Of a DNA stretch of 64,000 bases, positions 40,938-49,710 are shown piece after piece; position 1 is the first letter of the stretch; the number at the start of each line of letters is the position of its first letter. This stretch comes from Streptomyces sp. NBC_01485. Lineage in GTDB: Bacteria; Actinomycetota; Actinomycetes; Streptomycetales; Streptomycetaceae. The notes beneath the pieces are model-generated. The model had not been told where the DNA came from. It made no database searches and worked only from the letters and a program-made list of their open reading frames with translations. Location: assembly GCF_036227125.1 (NCBI RefSeq), contig NZ_CP109435.1, positions 6,820,001 to 6,884,000 of the forward strand. The letters run 5' to 3'. The position numbers and the translations under genes were made by a program.

Positions 40938-42947
40938 ATGCCGAACCGGAAACCGACCCCGAACCCTGCCCCGAACCTGGGCGATGCCACGCGCGGCCGC
41001 ATCCTCTTCGGCGGCGACTACAACCCCGAGCAGTGGCCCGAGGAGACCTGGCACGAGGACGTCCGCCTCATGAAGGACGCCGGCGTCAACTCCGTCACGC
41101 TCGGCGTCTTCTCCTGGACGAAGCTCGAACCCGAGCCGGGCGCACGGGAGTTCGGCTGGCTGGACCGGCTGATGGACCTCATGCACGCGAACGGCATCGG
41201 CGTCGTCCTCGCCACCCCCACCTCCGCCCCGCCCCCGTGGCTGGGCCGACTGCACCCGGACACCCTGCCCCGCGACGAGAACGGCGACGTCGAGTGGTGG
41301 GGCGGCAGGCAGCACTTCTCGCACTCCAGCGCCACCTACCGCCGCTACGCCGCCGCCATCACCGAGGACCTGGCCGCCCGCTACGGCGGCCACCCCGCGC
41401 TCACGATGTGGCACATCAACAACGAGTACTGCACCGCCGACCACGGCGACGAGGCGGCTGCCGCCTTCCGCCGCTGGCTGCGCGCGAAGTACGGCACCCT
41501 CGACGCCCTCAACACCGCCTGGGGCACGGCGTTCTGGAGCCAGGGCTACGACAGTTGGGACGGCATCCTGCCCGCCCGCCGCCCCCACTACCTGAAGAAC
41601 CCCACCCAGGTGCTCGACTTCCGGCGCTTCACCTCCGACGCGCTCCTGGAGTGCTACGTCGCCGAACGCGACATCGTCGCCCGGCACACCCCGCACATCC
41701 CGGTCACCACCAACTTCATGCCGCTCTTCATAGGCCAGGACGCCTGGCGCTGGGCCGAGGAGGAGGACGTCGTCTCCGTCGACCTCTACCCCGACCCACG
41801 CGACCCCCTCGGCACCCTCGGTTCCCAACACGGCGCTCTCGTCCAGGACTTGACCCGCTCCCAGGCCCGCGGCGGCCCCTGGATGCTGATGGAACAGGCG
41901 GCCGGCCCGGTCAACTGGCGCGGGGTGAACCACCCCAAGCCGCGCGGCCTCAACCGCCTCTGGTCCCTCCAGGCCGTGGCCCGCGGCGCGGACGCCGTCT
42001 GCTACTTCCAGTGGCGCCAGTCCCGGCAGGGAGCGGAGAAGTTCCACTCCGGGATGGTCGGCCACGCGGGCGAACAGGGCCGCAGCTACCAGGAGGTGAA
42101 GCGGCTGGGAGCCGAACTGGCTCGCATCAGCAGCGAGGTGACGAACAGTCACATCATCGCGGACATCGCGATCCTGCACGACTGGCACGCCTGGTGGGCC
42201 GGTGCCCAGGACGGCCGCCCCTCCACCCACGTCGACCACGCGGCCGTCCTGCACGCCTGGCACCGCGCCCTGTGGGAGGCCCGCCACACCACCGACTTCG
42301 CCCACCCCGAACACGACCTCACCGGCTACAAGCTGGTCGTCGTCCCGCAGTTGTACGCGATGACGGACGCGGCGATCGACAACCTCCTCGCCTACGTCCA
42401 CGGCGGCGGCACCCTCGTGGCCGGCTTCCTGACCGGGGTTGCCGACGAGGACGACCGGGTCCGCCCCGGCGGCATGGACGCCCGGCTGCGCGACCTGTTC
42501 GGCATCCGCACCCTGCACGAATGGTGGCCGCTGGAGGCGGGGGAGAGCATCGAGACCGACGGCTTCCGCGCGACCCTGTGGTCGGAGGAGCTGGAAGCGG
42601 CCGAACCGGACGCGGTGGAAACCGTCTACAAAGGCGGCGAACTCGACGGACTGCCGGCCGTCCTGCGCAAGGACCGCGCCTGGTACGTCTCCACCCTCCC
42701 CGAGCCCGACGCCTTCCGCGCGCTGCTCGCCCGCATCGCCGCCGACGCGGGCGCCCGCCCCGTCCTCGAAGGCCTCCCGCCCGGCGTCGAGGCCGTACGC
42801 CGGGGCGACCTCCTCTTCCTGCTCCACCACGGCCGGGACCCGATCACCGTCCAACTCCCCGGAGCCCACCACGACTTGCTGACCGGGACGACCATCACCG
42901 ACGAAGTCACCCTCGGCCGCTACGGCGTGGTGGTGTTGCGCGCATGA
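40938..42947 (+). CDS. GH42 beta-galactosidase
   Basis: The enzyme removes terminal beta-galactose from oligosaccharides. The 669 aa protein has an N-terminal TIM barrel beginning GGDYNPEQWPEETW (typical GH42), the acid/base Glu163 in NNEYC and the nucleophile Glu319 in LMEQAAGPVNW, then a trimerisation domain and a C-terminal beta domain. There is no signal peptide, so it acts on imported oligosaccharides. The GH95 start overlaps its stop (ATGA). With GH12 and GH95 beside it, galactosylated xyloglucan side chains are a likely target; arabinogalactan is an alternative. Confidence 0.93.
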   Translation: MPNRKPTPNPAPNLGDATRGRILFGGDYNPEQWPEETWHEDVRLMKDAGVNSVTLGVFSWTKLEPEPGAREFGWLDRLMDLMHANGIGVVLATPTSAPPPWLGRLHPDTLPRDENGDVEWWGGRQHFSHSSATYRRYAAAITEDLAARYGGHPALTMWHINNEYCTADHGDEAAAAFRRWLRAKYGTLDALNTAWGTAFWSQGYDSWDGILPARRPHYLKNPTQVLDFRRFTSDALLECYVAERDIVARHTPHIPVTTNFMPLFIGQDAWRWAEEEDVVSVDLYPDPRDPLGTLGSQHGALVQDLTRSQARGGPWMLMEQAAGPVNWRGVNHPKPRGLNRLWSLQAVARGADAVCYFQWRQSRQGAEKFHSGMVGHAGEQGRSYQEVKRLGAELARISSEVTNSHIIADIAILHDWHAWWAGAQDGRPSTHVDHAAVLHAWHRALWEARHTTDFAHPEHDLTGYKLVVVPQLYAMTDAAIDNLLAYVHGGGTLVAGFLTGVADEDDRVRPGGMDARLRDLFGIRTLHEWWPLEAGESIETDGFRATLWSEELEAAEPDAVETVYKGGELDGLPAVLRKDRAWYVSTLPEPDAFRALLARIAADAGARPVLEGLPPGVEAVRRGDLLFLLHHGRDPITVQLPGAHHDLLTGTTITDEVTLGRYGVVVLRA

Positions 42948-45247
42948 CCAACGCCGCGTCACCCGCGCCCCCCGCACACCCCGTGCACGGAACCTTCGAG
43001 TACCAGCCCGCCGTCCGCTGGGAGGACGCCTTCCTCAGCGGCAACGGCCACCACGGCACCCTCACGTTCGGCGACCCGTACGACGACCGGGTCATCGTCA
43101 CCCACCACACCCTGGTCCGCCCCAACGGCGCCGAACACGCCCGCCCGCCCGAGCTCGCGGCCGAACTCCCCGCCCTCCAGGACAAGTTGCTGGCCGGCGA
43201 GTGGGAGGCGGCCGAAGCCTTCACCGACCACCGGCCCCTGCAGTGGGTCCAGCCCTTCCACCCGGCCTTCCAGATCCGGCTGACCCGGGCACCCTCGGAC
43301 GAGCCGCGCCGCTACCGCCACTACCGCCGCTCCGTCGACTTCGCCACCGGCGAGACCAGCGCCGCCTGCGTGGACGTCACCAGCCGGCTCTTCGTCTCGC
43401 GCGCCGACGACGTGATCGTCCAGCAGGTCACCGGCCTCGACCTGGACGTATCGCTCGACCACCGGCTCCCGGGCGCGCCCGCCGACCTCGCCGTCGGCCA
43501 CGGCTCCGTCCGTACCCCGGACGGCGCCCTGCTCACCCTGCGCGCCCGCTACCCCGACAGCGACCGCGCCTACACGGGCGTGACCCTCGTCGTCGCCACC
43601 GGCGGCCGCACCCAGCTCATCCAGTCAGGTGTGCGGGTCACCGGCGCGGAGTCCGTACTGCTGCTCACCCGCGTGCGCCGCCACACCGGCGAACTCGACG
43701 TCACCGCGGAGCAGCGCGCCCTGGGCGGCGACCTGCCGCACTGCTACGACGACCTGCTCGACCGCCACCTCCCCCTGCACCGCGCCGCCTACGACCGCGT
43801 CACGCTCGACCTGCACGCCGACCCGGGCGAACGCGGCCTCCCCGGCTCCGAGCTGCTGGAACGCCCCCGCGGCACCGCCCTCCTGGAGCGCCTCTTCGCC
43901 GCCGGCCGCTACCACCTCCTGTCCTCCTCCGGCCTCAACCCGCCCCGCCTGCCCGGCCTGTGGACCGGCGACTGGGACACCGCCTGGGCCGGGGCCTTCA
44001 CCCACGACGCCAACCTCAACCTCCAGACCGCCTCGGCCACCTCCGCCGCACTCCCCGAAGTGACCGACGCCCTGGCCTCCCTGATCCACCGTCAGTTCGA
44101 CGACTGGCGGGAGAACGCCCGCGCGGTCTTCGGCGCCCGGGGCGCGGTCGCGTCCGCGCACAGCGACGGCGAGTCCGGGCTGACGTACCACTTCAGCCGC
44201 GAGTACCCGCTGCACCTGTGGACCGCCGGCGCCGACTGGCTGCTCAAACCCCTCGTCGACCACGACGAGACACGAGGCGCACGCGACCCGCGCACCGCCG
44301 CCGCCCTCGCCGAAGTAGCCCGTTTCTACGAGGACTTCCTCACCCGCACCGACCCGGGAGACCCCGACGACCCCGACGACCCGGACGACCCCGACGGCCG
44401 GCTCGTCGTCGTCCCCTCCTACTCGCCCGAGAACCGCCCGGCGGGCGCGAGCTGGGGCGCCCTCAACGCGGCGATGGACCTCTCGGCCGCCCGCCACGCC
44501 CTGCTCACAGCCGCCGCCTACCACCCGGACCACCCGGACCACCCCGACGATCCCGCACCGGCCGACCGCTGGCGCGCCCTCGCCGACCGCCTCCCGCCCC
44601 ACCGGATCAACGCGGACGGCGCCCTCGCCGAATGGGCGTGGCCCGGCCTCGACGACACCTACGACCACCGCCACCTCAGTCACCTCTACGGCGTCTGGCC
44701 CCTCGACGAGATCAACCCCTACGACACCCCGCGCCTCGCGGCCGCCGCCCACCGCGCCCTCGAACTGCGCGGCGCCGAGAACGACTCCGCGCACGGCCAC
44801 CTCCACCACGCGCTGATCGCGGCCCGCCTGCGCGACGGCCACCGGGTCGCCCACGCCCTCGGCGCAGTCCTGGACGGCGACTTCTTCCACGCCTCCCTGA
44901 TGAGCGCCCACTACCCCCGCCGCGACGTCTACAACGCCGACGCCGCCCACACCCTGCCCGCCGTGCTGATCGAGGCGCTCGTCCAGTCGACCCCCCACCG
45001 GCTGGTCCTGCTCCCCGCGCTCCCGTCCGCCCTCCCCACGGGCGAACTCCGGGGCGTACGCACCCGGTTCGGCGCCGAACTCGACCTCGCCTGGGGCCCC
45101 GACGGCGTCCGCGCCGTCCTGAAGCCGCACCGCAGCCACCGCATCGAAGTCCGGACTTCCCCCGGCGACGGAGACGGCGACAGCGACGCACAGTCGCTCG
45201 ACCTCGTCGCCGGAGAAGACCACGTCCTCACCCTGGGGACGTGGTAA
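42944..45247 (+). CDS. GH95-family alpha-fucosidase/alpha-L-galactosidase
   Basis: The 767 aa protein starts with the GH95 N-terminal beta domain (AVRWEDAFLSGNGHHGTLTFGDPYDDRVIVTHHTL), followed by a linker and the (alpha/alpha)6 barrel (NLNLQTASATSAALPEVTDAL...YHFSREYPLHLWTAGADWLL). GH95 enzymes cut alpha-1,2-linked L-fucose or L-galactose, a decoration of plant xyloglucan. No signal peptide is visible. Two Asp-Pro-rich tracts (DPDDPDDPDDPDG at about residue 475 and HPDHPDHPDDPAP at about 530) are low-complexity insertions in loops. The ATG at 42944 overlaps the GH42 stop, so both are translated together. Confidence 0.88.
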   Translation: MTNAASPAPPAHPVHGTFEYQPAVRWEDAFLSGNGHHGTLTFGDPYDDRVIVTHHTLVRPNGAEHARPPELAAELPALQDKLLAGEWEAAEAFTDHRPLQWVQPFHPAFQIRLTRAPSDEPRRYRHYRRSVDFATGETSAACVDVTSRLFVSRADDVIVQQVTGLDLDVSLDHRLPGAPADLAVGHGSVRTPDGALLTLRARYPDSDRAYTGVTLVVATGGRTQLIQSGVRVTGAESVLLLTRVRRHTGELDVTAEQRALGGDLPHCYDDLLDRHLPLHRAAYDRVTLDLHADPGERGLPGSELLERPRGTALLERLFAAGRYHLLSSSGLNPPRLPGLWTGDWDTAWAGAFTHDANLNLQTASATSAALPEVTDALASLIHRQFDDWRENARAVFGARGAVASAHSDGESGLTYHFSREYPLHLWTAGADWLLKPLVDHDETRGARDPRTAAALAEVARFYEDFLTRTDPGDPDDPDDPDDPDGRLVVVPSYSPENRPAGASWGALNAAMDLSAARHALLTAAAYHPDHPDHPDDPAPADRWRALADRLPPHRINADGALAEWAWPGLDDTYDHRHLSHLYGVWPLDEINPYDTPRLAAAAHRALELRGAENDSAHGHLHHALIAARLRDGHRVAHALGAVLDGDFFHASLMSAHYPRRDVYNADAAHTLPAVLIEALVQSTPHRLVLLPALPSALPTGELRGVRTRFGAELDLAWGPDGVRAVLKPHRSHRIEVRTSPGDGDGDSDAQSLDLVAGEDHVLTLGTW

Positions 45248-45301
45248 CTCCCCCCGAAACAAAGCACAGTTCCCCCCACCCATGGAAGGACCCCCACACC
45301 C

Positions 45302-46045
45302 ATGGCAACACGCACCCCCACCCCCACCCCCACCGTCACCCCCACCCTCGGCAGGATCGCCAAGGTCCTGCTCGCCCCCACCCTCGCCCTCGGCGCCACC
45401 GTCGGCCTCGCCGCGGCCCCCGCCCAGGCCGCCGTCTGGAACTCCTGCGACCAGTGGGGCAACACCAGCCTGAACGGCTACACGCTGTACAACAACATCT
45501 GGGGCTCCGGTGCCGGCAGCCAGTGCACCTGGGCCAACTCCGGTACCAACTGGGGGGTCTGGGCCAACCACCCGGGCACCGGCGGCATCAAGTCGTACCC
45601 CAACTCCAAGAAGGTGATCAACAAGACGATCACCTCGCTCGGTTCGCTGTCCAGCAGCTACAACGTCACGGTCCCGTCGTCCGGCGCCTACAACACGTCG
45701 TACGACATCTGGGACACGGACTACGACTACGAGATCATGCTCTGGGTGAACTACAACGGCGCAGTCGGCCCCCTCGGCACCTCCCAGGGAACCGTCACCC
45801 TCGGCGGCCACACGTGGACCGTCTACAAGGGGAACAACGGCGCGAACGAGGTGTTCTCGTTCCTGCGCACGTCCGACTCGTCGTCCGGCACCGTCGCCAT
45901 CCTGCCGATCCTCAAGTGGATCAAGGACACGAAGGGCTGGTTCGGCAACGAGACCATCGGCGACGTGCAGTTCGGATACGAGATCACCTCGTCCTCGGGC
46001 GGGCTGGACTTCGTGACCAACAACCTCACCGTCAGCAGCAGTTGA
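45302..46045 (+). CDS. Secreted GH12 endoglucanase/xyloglucanase (first copy)
   Basis: The 247 aa product has a long signal peptide (ending PAQAA, mature protein from VWNSCDQW) and a GH12 jelly-roll. The nucleophile is Glu144 in YDYEIMLWVNY and the acid/base Glu227 in FGYEITSSS. WNSCDQWGNTSLNGYTLYNNIWGS is the family's typical start. GH12 enzymes cut beta-1,4-glucans or xyloglucan outside the cell. It is the third gene in the GH42-GH95-GH12 series, 54 bases after GH95, and has no operator of its own, so it probably shares their transcript. A 247 aa length without a carbohydrate-binding module is normal. Confidence 0.9.
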   Translation: MATRTPTPTPTVTPTLGRIAKVLLAPTLALGATVGLAAAPAQAAVWNSCDQWGNTSLNGYTLYNNIWGSGAGSQCTWANSGTNWGVWANHPGTGGIKSYPNSKKVINKTITSLGSLSSSYNVTVPSSGAYNTSYDIWDTDYDYEIMLWVNYNGAVGPLGTSQGTVTLGGHTWTVYKGNNGANEVFSFLRTSDSSSGTVAILPILKWIKDTKGWFGNETIGDVQFGYEITSSSGGLDFVTNNLTVSSS

Positions 46046-46071
46046 CTCGGGGCCGAGGCCGGCCGGCGTTC

Positions 46072-47271
46072 CTACGCCCGGTCGACCTCGGCCCGCAGCG
46101 CGTTGTAGTCGGCGAACGCCGAGTCGACGTCGGCGCGGGTCAGGCCGTACCGGGCCAGGTCGTAGCTGTGCGGCCGGGTGCCCTTGGGGCGGGCGGCGAC
46201 CTGCGGGAGCCGCGCCGCGTCGGCGTCGGTCCAGCGGGCGCCGATGGCGTCGTAGAGCTTCGGGGCGCCGGTGGCCGGGTCGGAGCCTAGCCAGGAGTAC
46301 GGGACGTCCACGAGCGCCTCGCGGGGCACGGCGGCCCGGGCCGCGAGGCCGCGCCGCACGGAGCGGCTCAGCAGGTCCAGCCAGGTGGCCCCGAGGCCGG
46401 GCAGGTCGACGGGGCGCAGGGTGATGGCCATCCCGTGCTCGATCAGGCTGCAGAAGGACGCCACGACGGCGGCCGGGTCGCGGTGCGTCCACACGAGCGT
46501 GGCGTCGGGGAAGACCTTGAGCAGCGCGTCGAGGTTCTCGGTGTGCAGCGGGGACTTCAGCACCCAGCGGCGGCGCGGCCGGCCGTACTGGAGCACCTGG
46601 TACATCTGCCTGAGGTACGCGTAGTCGGGGACGAAGTCCCGCTCGTCCAGCGCGGCCCGGTACGCGGGGACACGGGCCTGGGACAGCGGCATGATGGTGT
46701 GCGGGAGGGCGAAGGTGCACTCCTCGGGGCCCTCGGCGGTCATCGGGTGGATGTCGCGGTAGCGCGGCGAGAACAGGTTGATGCCGCCGACCAGCATGCG
46801 CGCGGCGGTGACCGCCTTCTTGCGCTGCTCGGGCGTGCCGTCCAGATCCGGTGTCAGCAACTCCCACAAGCGGGGACATCGGTGCTGCTCCGAGAGGGAC
46901 AGCACGCCGTGGGTGAGGGTGGTCGCGGTGCGCGGCAGCCCCACCACGAACACCGGCCGCTCGATGGGCTCCTGGGCGATCCCGGGGTGCTCGGCGATCA
47001 GCCGCCGGACCCGGGCGCGGTTGGCGAGATGCCTGCGGACATGGCCCTGCGCGGACCACCAGCCGACCGGCGTGAGGTTCTCGTCCCGGGCCCAGTGGCG
47101 CAGCAGCAGCCGGAAGTCGTCGACGAACCTCCCGTCCCCGTCCCCGTCTGCGTCCGCAGCTCCGGCCTCCGCGAGGAGACGGTCGAAGACGCGGTCGGGG
47201 GTGTGCCGGGAGCGGTGGCCCGGCCGGAGCAGCACGTTGGCCAGGGTGAGGGCGAGCGGGGGTGAGGACAT
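46072..47271 (-). CDS. Sulfotransferase-family protein
   Basis: The 399 aa protein has the PAPS 5'-phosphosulfate loop FVVGLPRTATTLTHGVLS (about residue 108), the 3'-phosphate motif region LVWTHRDPAAVVASFCSL and the actinobacterial pattern LWELLTPDLDG, seen in sulfotransferases acting on lipids or sugars. It uses PAPS to sulfate an unknown acceptor. It lies between the glycosidase operon and lacI on the opposite strand and does not obviously belong to xyloglucan use. Its upstream region holds the 28-base tandem repeat. Confidence 0.85.
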   Translation of the reverse strand: MSSPPLALTLANVLLRPGHRSRHTPDRVFDRLLAEAGAADADGDGDGRFVDDFRLLLRHWARDENLTPVGWWSAQGHVRRHLANRARVRRLIAEHPGIAQEPIERPVFVVGLPRTATTLTHGVLSLSEQHRCPRLWELLTPDLDGTPEQRKKAVTAARMLVGGINLFSPRYRDIHPMTAEGPEECTFALPHTIMPLSQARVPAYRAALDERDFVPDYAYLRQMYQVLQYGRPRRRWVLKSPLHTENLDALLKVFPDATLVWTHRDPAAVVASFCSLIEHGMAITLRPVDLPGLGATWLDLLSRSVRRGLAARAAVPREALVDVPYSWLGSDPATGAPKLYDAIGARWTDADAARLPQVAARPKGTRPHSYDLARYGLTRADVDSAFADYNALRAEVDRA

Positions 47272-47366
47272 GGGCGGAACACCCTTCGCGAGGGGCGGGC
47301 AGTGGACGGGTGGTCCTTACCCAGCCAACTGCCGTTCCGCTCACGGGAGTTCACATGAAACCCAGC

Positions 47367-47493
47367 CGTTACGCCCGAGCCGTCACACCCCAGGCGTTAC
47401 GCCCGAGCCGTCACACCCCAGGCGTTACGCCCGAGCCGTCACACCCCAGGCGTTACGCCCGAGCCGTCACACCCCGGCCGTCACGCCCGAGCC
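47367..47493. repeat. 28-base tandem repeat (about 4.5 units)
   Basis: Units of CGTTACGCCCGAGCCGTCAC followed by ACCCCAGG lie at 47367-47394, 47395-47422, 47423-47450 and 47451-47478 (last unit slightly changed), with a partial unit to 47493. There are no spacers, so it is not CRISPR. It lies between the lacI stop and the sulfotransferase start, in the latter's promoter region. Confidence 0.9.
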
Positions 47494-47494
47494 A

Positions 47495-48529
47495 CTACTT
47501 CCCTGCCTGACCGCTTCCCGGCGCGGCGGGCGCCGGTCCCGTGCTCGCCCGGACCGTCAACTCGGGTGCGATCAGCACGACTTCGTCGCTGCCACGCCCC
47601 TCCAGCTTGGCGACGAGGCGGTCCACCGCGTGCCGGCCCATCTCCTGGGCGGGAATGGCGACAGACGTCAGCCGTACCGAGGCCTGGACGGCGACCTGGT
47701 CGGGGCAGATCGCCACCACCGACACGTCTTCCGGCACGGCCCGGCCCTGCTGCCGCAGCAGCGCGAGCAGCGGCTCCACCGCCGCCTCGTTCTGCACGAC
47801 GAACCCGGTGGTGCCCGGCCGCTCGTCGAGGATCCGGGCCAGCGTCACGGCCATCGCGTCGTACCCGCCCTCGCACGGACGGTGCAGCATGCTGAGGCCC
47901 AACTCCCCGGCCCGGTACCGGAGTCCGTCGAGCGTGCGCTCGGCGAAGCCGGTGTGCCGTTCGTAGACCGCCGACGCCTCGCCGATGACCGCTATGTCGC
48001 GGTGCCCCAGCGCCGCCAGGTGCTCCACGCACAGCGCGCCGGTCGCCGCGAAGTCGAGGTCGACACAGGTCAGCCCGGAGGTGTCGGCGGGCAGCCCGAT
48101 CAGCACCGACGGCTGATGGGTGGAGCGCAGCAGCGGCAGCCGCTCGTCGTCCAGTTCGACGTCCATCACGATCATCGCGTCGGCGAGCCCGCTGCCGGTG
48201 ACACGCCGGACGGCGTCGGAACCCTCCTCGCCGGTGAGCAGCAGGACGTCGTACCCGTGCGTGCGCGCCGTGGTGGCGACCGCGATGGCGATCTCCATCA
48301 TCACCGGCACGTACATGTCGGTGCGCAGCGGGATCATCAGCGCGATGATGTTCGACTTGCTGCTGGCCAGGGCGCGGGCGCCCGCGTTCGGGTGGTAGCC
48401 CAGGTCCCGGATGCTCTGCTCGACCCGCTGCCGGGTGGACGTGGAGATGGACCGCTTGCCACTGAGGACATAGCTCACCGTGCTCGCCGAGACTCCGGCG
48501 TGCTGGGCGACCTCGGCAAGGGTGACCAT
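47495..48529 (-). CDS. LacI/GalR-family repressor of the glycoside hydrolase locus
   Basis: The 344 aa regulator starts with the LacI HTH and hinge (MVTLAEVAQHAGVSASTVSY, YVLSGKRSISTSTRQRVEQSI, YHPNAGARALASSKSN) and continues with a periplasmic-binding-protein-like sensor domain (IIALMIPLRTDMYVPVMM..., EGSDAVRRVTGSGLADAMIV, YDAMAVTLARILDERPGTTGFVVQN). ATG 48529 follows TTGGAGAGC. Palindromes lie 21 and 105 bases upstream of its start. Identical cores in front of GH3, GH42 and GH12 point to it as their repressor, relieved by a xyloglucan-derived sugar. Effector and DNA binding are inferred. Confidence 0.93.
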   Translation of the reverse strand: MVTLAEVAQHAGVSASTVSYVLSGKRSISTSTRQRVEQSIRDLGYHPNAGARALASSKSNIIALMIPLRTDMYVPVMMEIAIAVATTARTHGYDVLLLTGEEGSDAVRRVTGSGLADAMIVMDVELDDERLPLLRSTHQPSVLIGLPADTSGLTCVDLDFAATGALCVEHLAALGHRDIAVIGEASAVYERHTGFAERTLDGLRYRAGELGLSMLHRPCEGGYDAMAVTLARILDERPGTTGFVVQNEAAVEPLLALLRQQGRAVPEDVSVVAICPDQVAVQASVRLTSVAIPAQEMGRHAVDRLVAKLEGRGSDEVVLIAPELTVRASTGPAPAAPGSGQAGK

Positions 48530-48549
48530 CCAGCTCTCCAAGTTTTTGT

Positions 48550-48559
48550 GAAGCGCTTC
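48550..48559. promoter_or_regulatory. LacI-family operator at the lacI start
   Basis: GAAGCGCTTC, flanked by TGT and GACA, is the conserved core of the operator with imperfect flanks. At 21 bases upstream of the ATG it would block the regulator's own expression. Confidence 0.75.
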
Positions 48560-48633
48560 GACAGTGCGCGAGGCGAACGGGGGCGGGTGAGGTGGTTCGA
48601 CAGTAGTCCCAGCGGGGATGGGTGTCCATAGGT

Positions 48634-48651
48634 TGTCGAAGCGCTTCGACA
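48634..48651. promoter_or_regulatory. LacI-family operator between lacI and the second GH12 gene
   Basis: TGTCGAAGCGCTTCGACA is a perfect 18-base palindrome, the longest of the four copies. It lies 111 bases upstream of the GH12 ATG and between the two divergent promoters. Confidence 0.88.
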
Positions 48652-48761
48652 GCGGTCGGGCAGCCAGTTGTGGGGGATTGGTGGAGAAGGTTACGGCAAC
48701 TTTTTCCGGCCCGGCGGCCACTGGAGTCACGTAAACACCGTTCGCCCCCGGAAGGACCCCC

Positions 48762-49589
48762 ATGCAACACCGTCGACCCCGCCTGTCGAAGAAGGCCAGG
48801 ACGCTGACCGCCGCCGCGGTCGCCCTCGCGGCAGCCGCAGGCGTCACCGTCGCCCAGGCGGGCGAACCGGGCGGGCCGGGCGAGCCGGAGAAGAAGTGCG
48901 CGGCCTTCGACACGGTCACGCTCGGCAAGTACTACGTCAACAACAACCTCTGGGGTCAGGACAAGGGCACCGGCAGCCAGTGCGTCTGGGGCGCCTCCCG
49001 GCCGGGGTCGACGATCTCCTGGGGCACCGGCTACACCTGGGCCGACAGCGCCCAGGGCACCGACGCGGACGTGAAGTCGTACGCCTCCACCGTGCTCGGC
49101 TGGCACTGGGGCTGGAAGATCGACAAGGCGAAGTCGGGCCTGCCGGTCAAGGTCGGCGACCACAGGAAGGTGACCGCGAGCTGGGACTTCTCGCTCCCCT
49201 CCCACCCCGGCACCCTGAACGTCGCCTACGACCTGTGGCTGCACGCCAAGAGCACCGCGGACTGGCAGGACCAGCCCACCGACGAGATCATGATCTGGCT
49301 CAACCGGCAGGGCGGCGCGGGCCCGCTGGGCACCAAGTACGGCAGCGTCAGCCTCAACGGCGCGATGTGGGACATCTACCAGGGCGACGTCGGCTGGAAG
49401 GTGTACTCCTTCGTCCGCCGCGCCAACACCACCAAGGCCACGCTCAACCTGGACGACTTCACCCAGGCACTCGTTCGGCGCAAACTGCTCAGCGACGACA
49501 AGTACGTCTCCGGCATCGAGTCCGGCACCGAGGTCTTCAAGGGAACCGGCCGCCTGGACACCAGGTCGTACTCCGTCACCATCGGCTGA
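48762..49589 (+). CDS. Secreted GH12 endoglucanase/xyloglucanase (second copy)
   Basis: The 275 aa product has a basic start and signal peptide (RRPRLSKKARTLTAAAV... ending near AQAG), a short Gly/Pro/Glu linker and a GH12 jelly-roll. The nucleophile is Glu175 in TDEIMIWLNRQGGAGPLGT, and Glu257 in GTEVFKGTG is the likely acid/base. It is divergent from lacI with the best operator between them. It differs clearly from the first GH12, so it is an old paralogue, perhaps with another specificity. Confidence 0.88.
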   Translation: MQHRRPRLSKKARTLTAAAVALAAAAGVTVAQAGEPGGPGEPEKKCAAFDTVTLGKYYVNNNLWGQDKGTGSQCVWGASRPGSTISWGTGYTWADSAQGTDADVKSYASTVLGWHWGWKIDKAKSGLPVKVGDHRKVTASWDFSLPSHPGTLNVAYDLWLHAKSTADWQDQPTDEIMIWLNRQGGAGPLGTKYGSVSLNGAMWDIYQGDVGWKVYSFVRRANTTKATLNLDDFTQALVRRKLLSDDKYVSGIESGTEVFKGTGRLDTRSYSVTIG

Positions 49590-49630
49590 ACCGGCCGAAC
49601 CGGCCCGCGAGGGGTGGCGGGGGCACCCCG

Positions 49631-49667
49631 GATCGGGTACCAACGATCGGGTAGCACCCATCGGTAA
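49631..49667 (+). promoter_or_regulatory. Repeated ATCGG(G)TA motif upstream of acyl-CoA dehydrogenase
   Basis: GATCGGGTA occurs at 49631-49639 and 49645-49653, and ATCGGTAA at 49660-49667, spaced 14-15 bases apart and ending 44 bases before the ATG. These may be regulator sites for fatty-acid degradation. Confidence 0.35.
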
Positions 49668-49710
49668 CCAAATGTGGTCCGAGATCCCGATTCGCGGCGA
49701 GGTGAGCCTC

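Noticed and set aside
40718..45247. A continuous 1509-codon frame suggesting one giant protein over GH42 and GH95
   Set aside because: The first 2.2 kb read as arginine/proline-rich nonsense in this frame, while GH42 is clear in another frame; the real GH95 starts at 42944 with an ATGA overlap.
43625..47344. Very long minus-strand frame (1239 codons) opposite GH95 and GH12
   Set aside because: Composition is a Gly/Val/Arg-rich antisense shadow caused by GC bias. The only real minus-strand gene here is the sulfotransferase in another frame.
47367..47493. CRISPR array
   Set aside because: The 28-base units follow each other without spacers and there are no cas genes.
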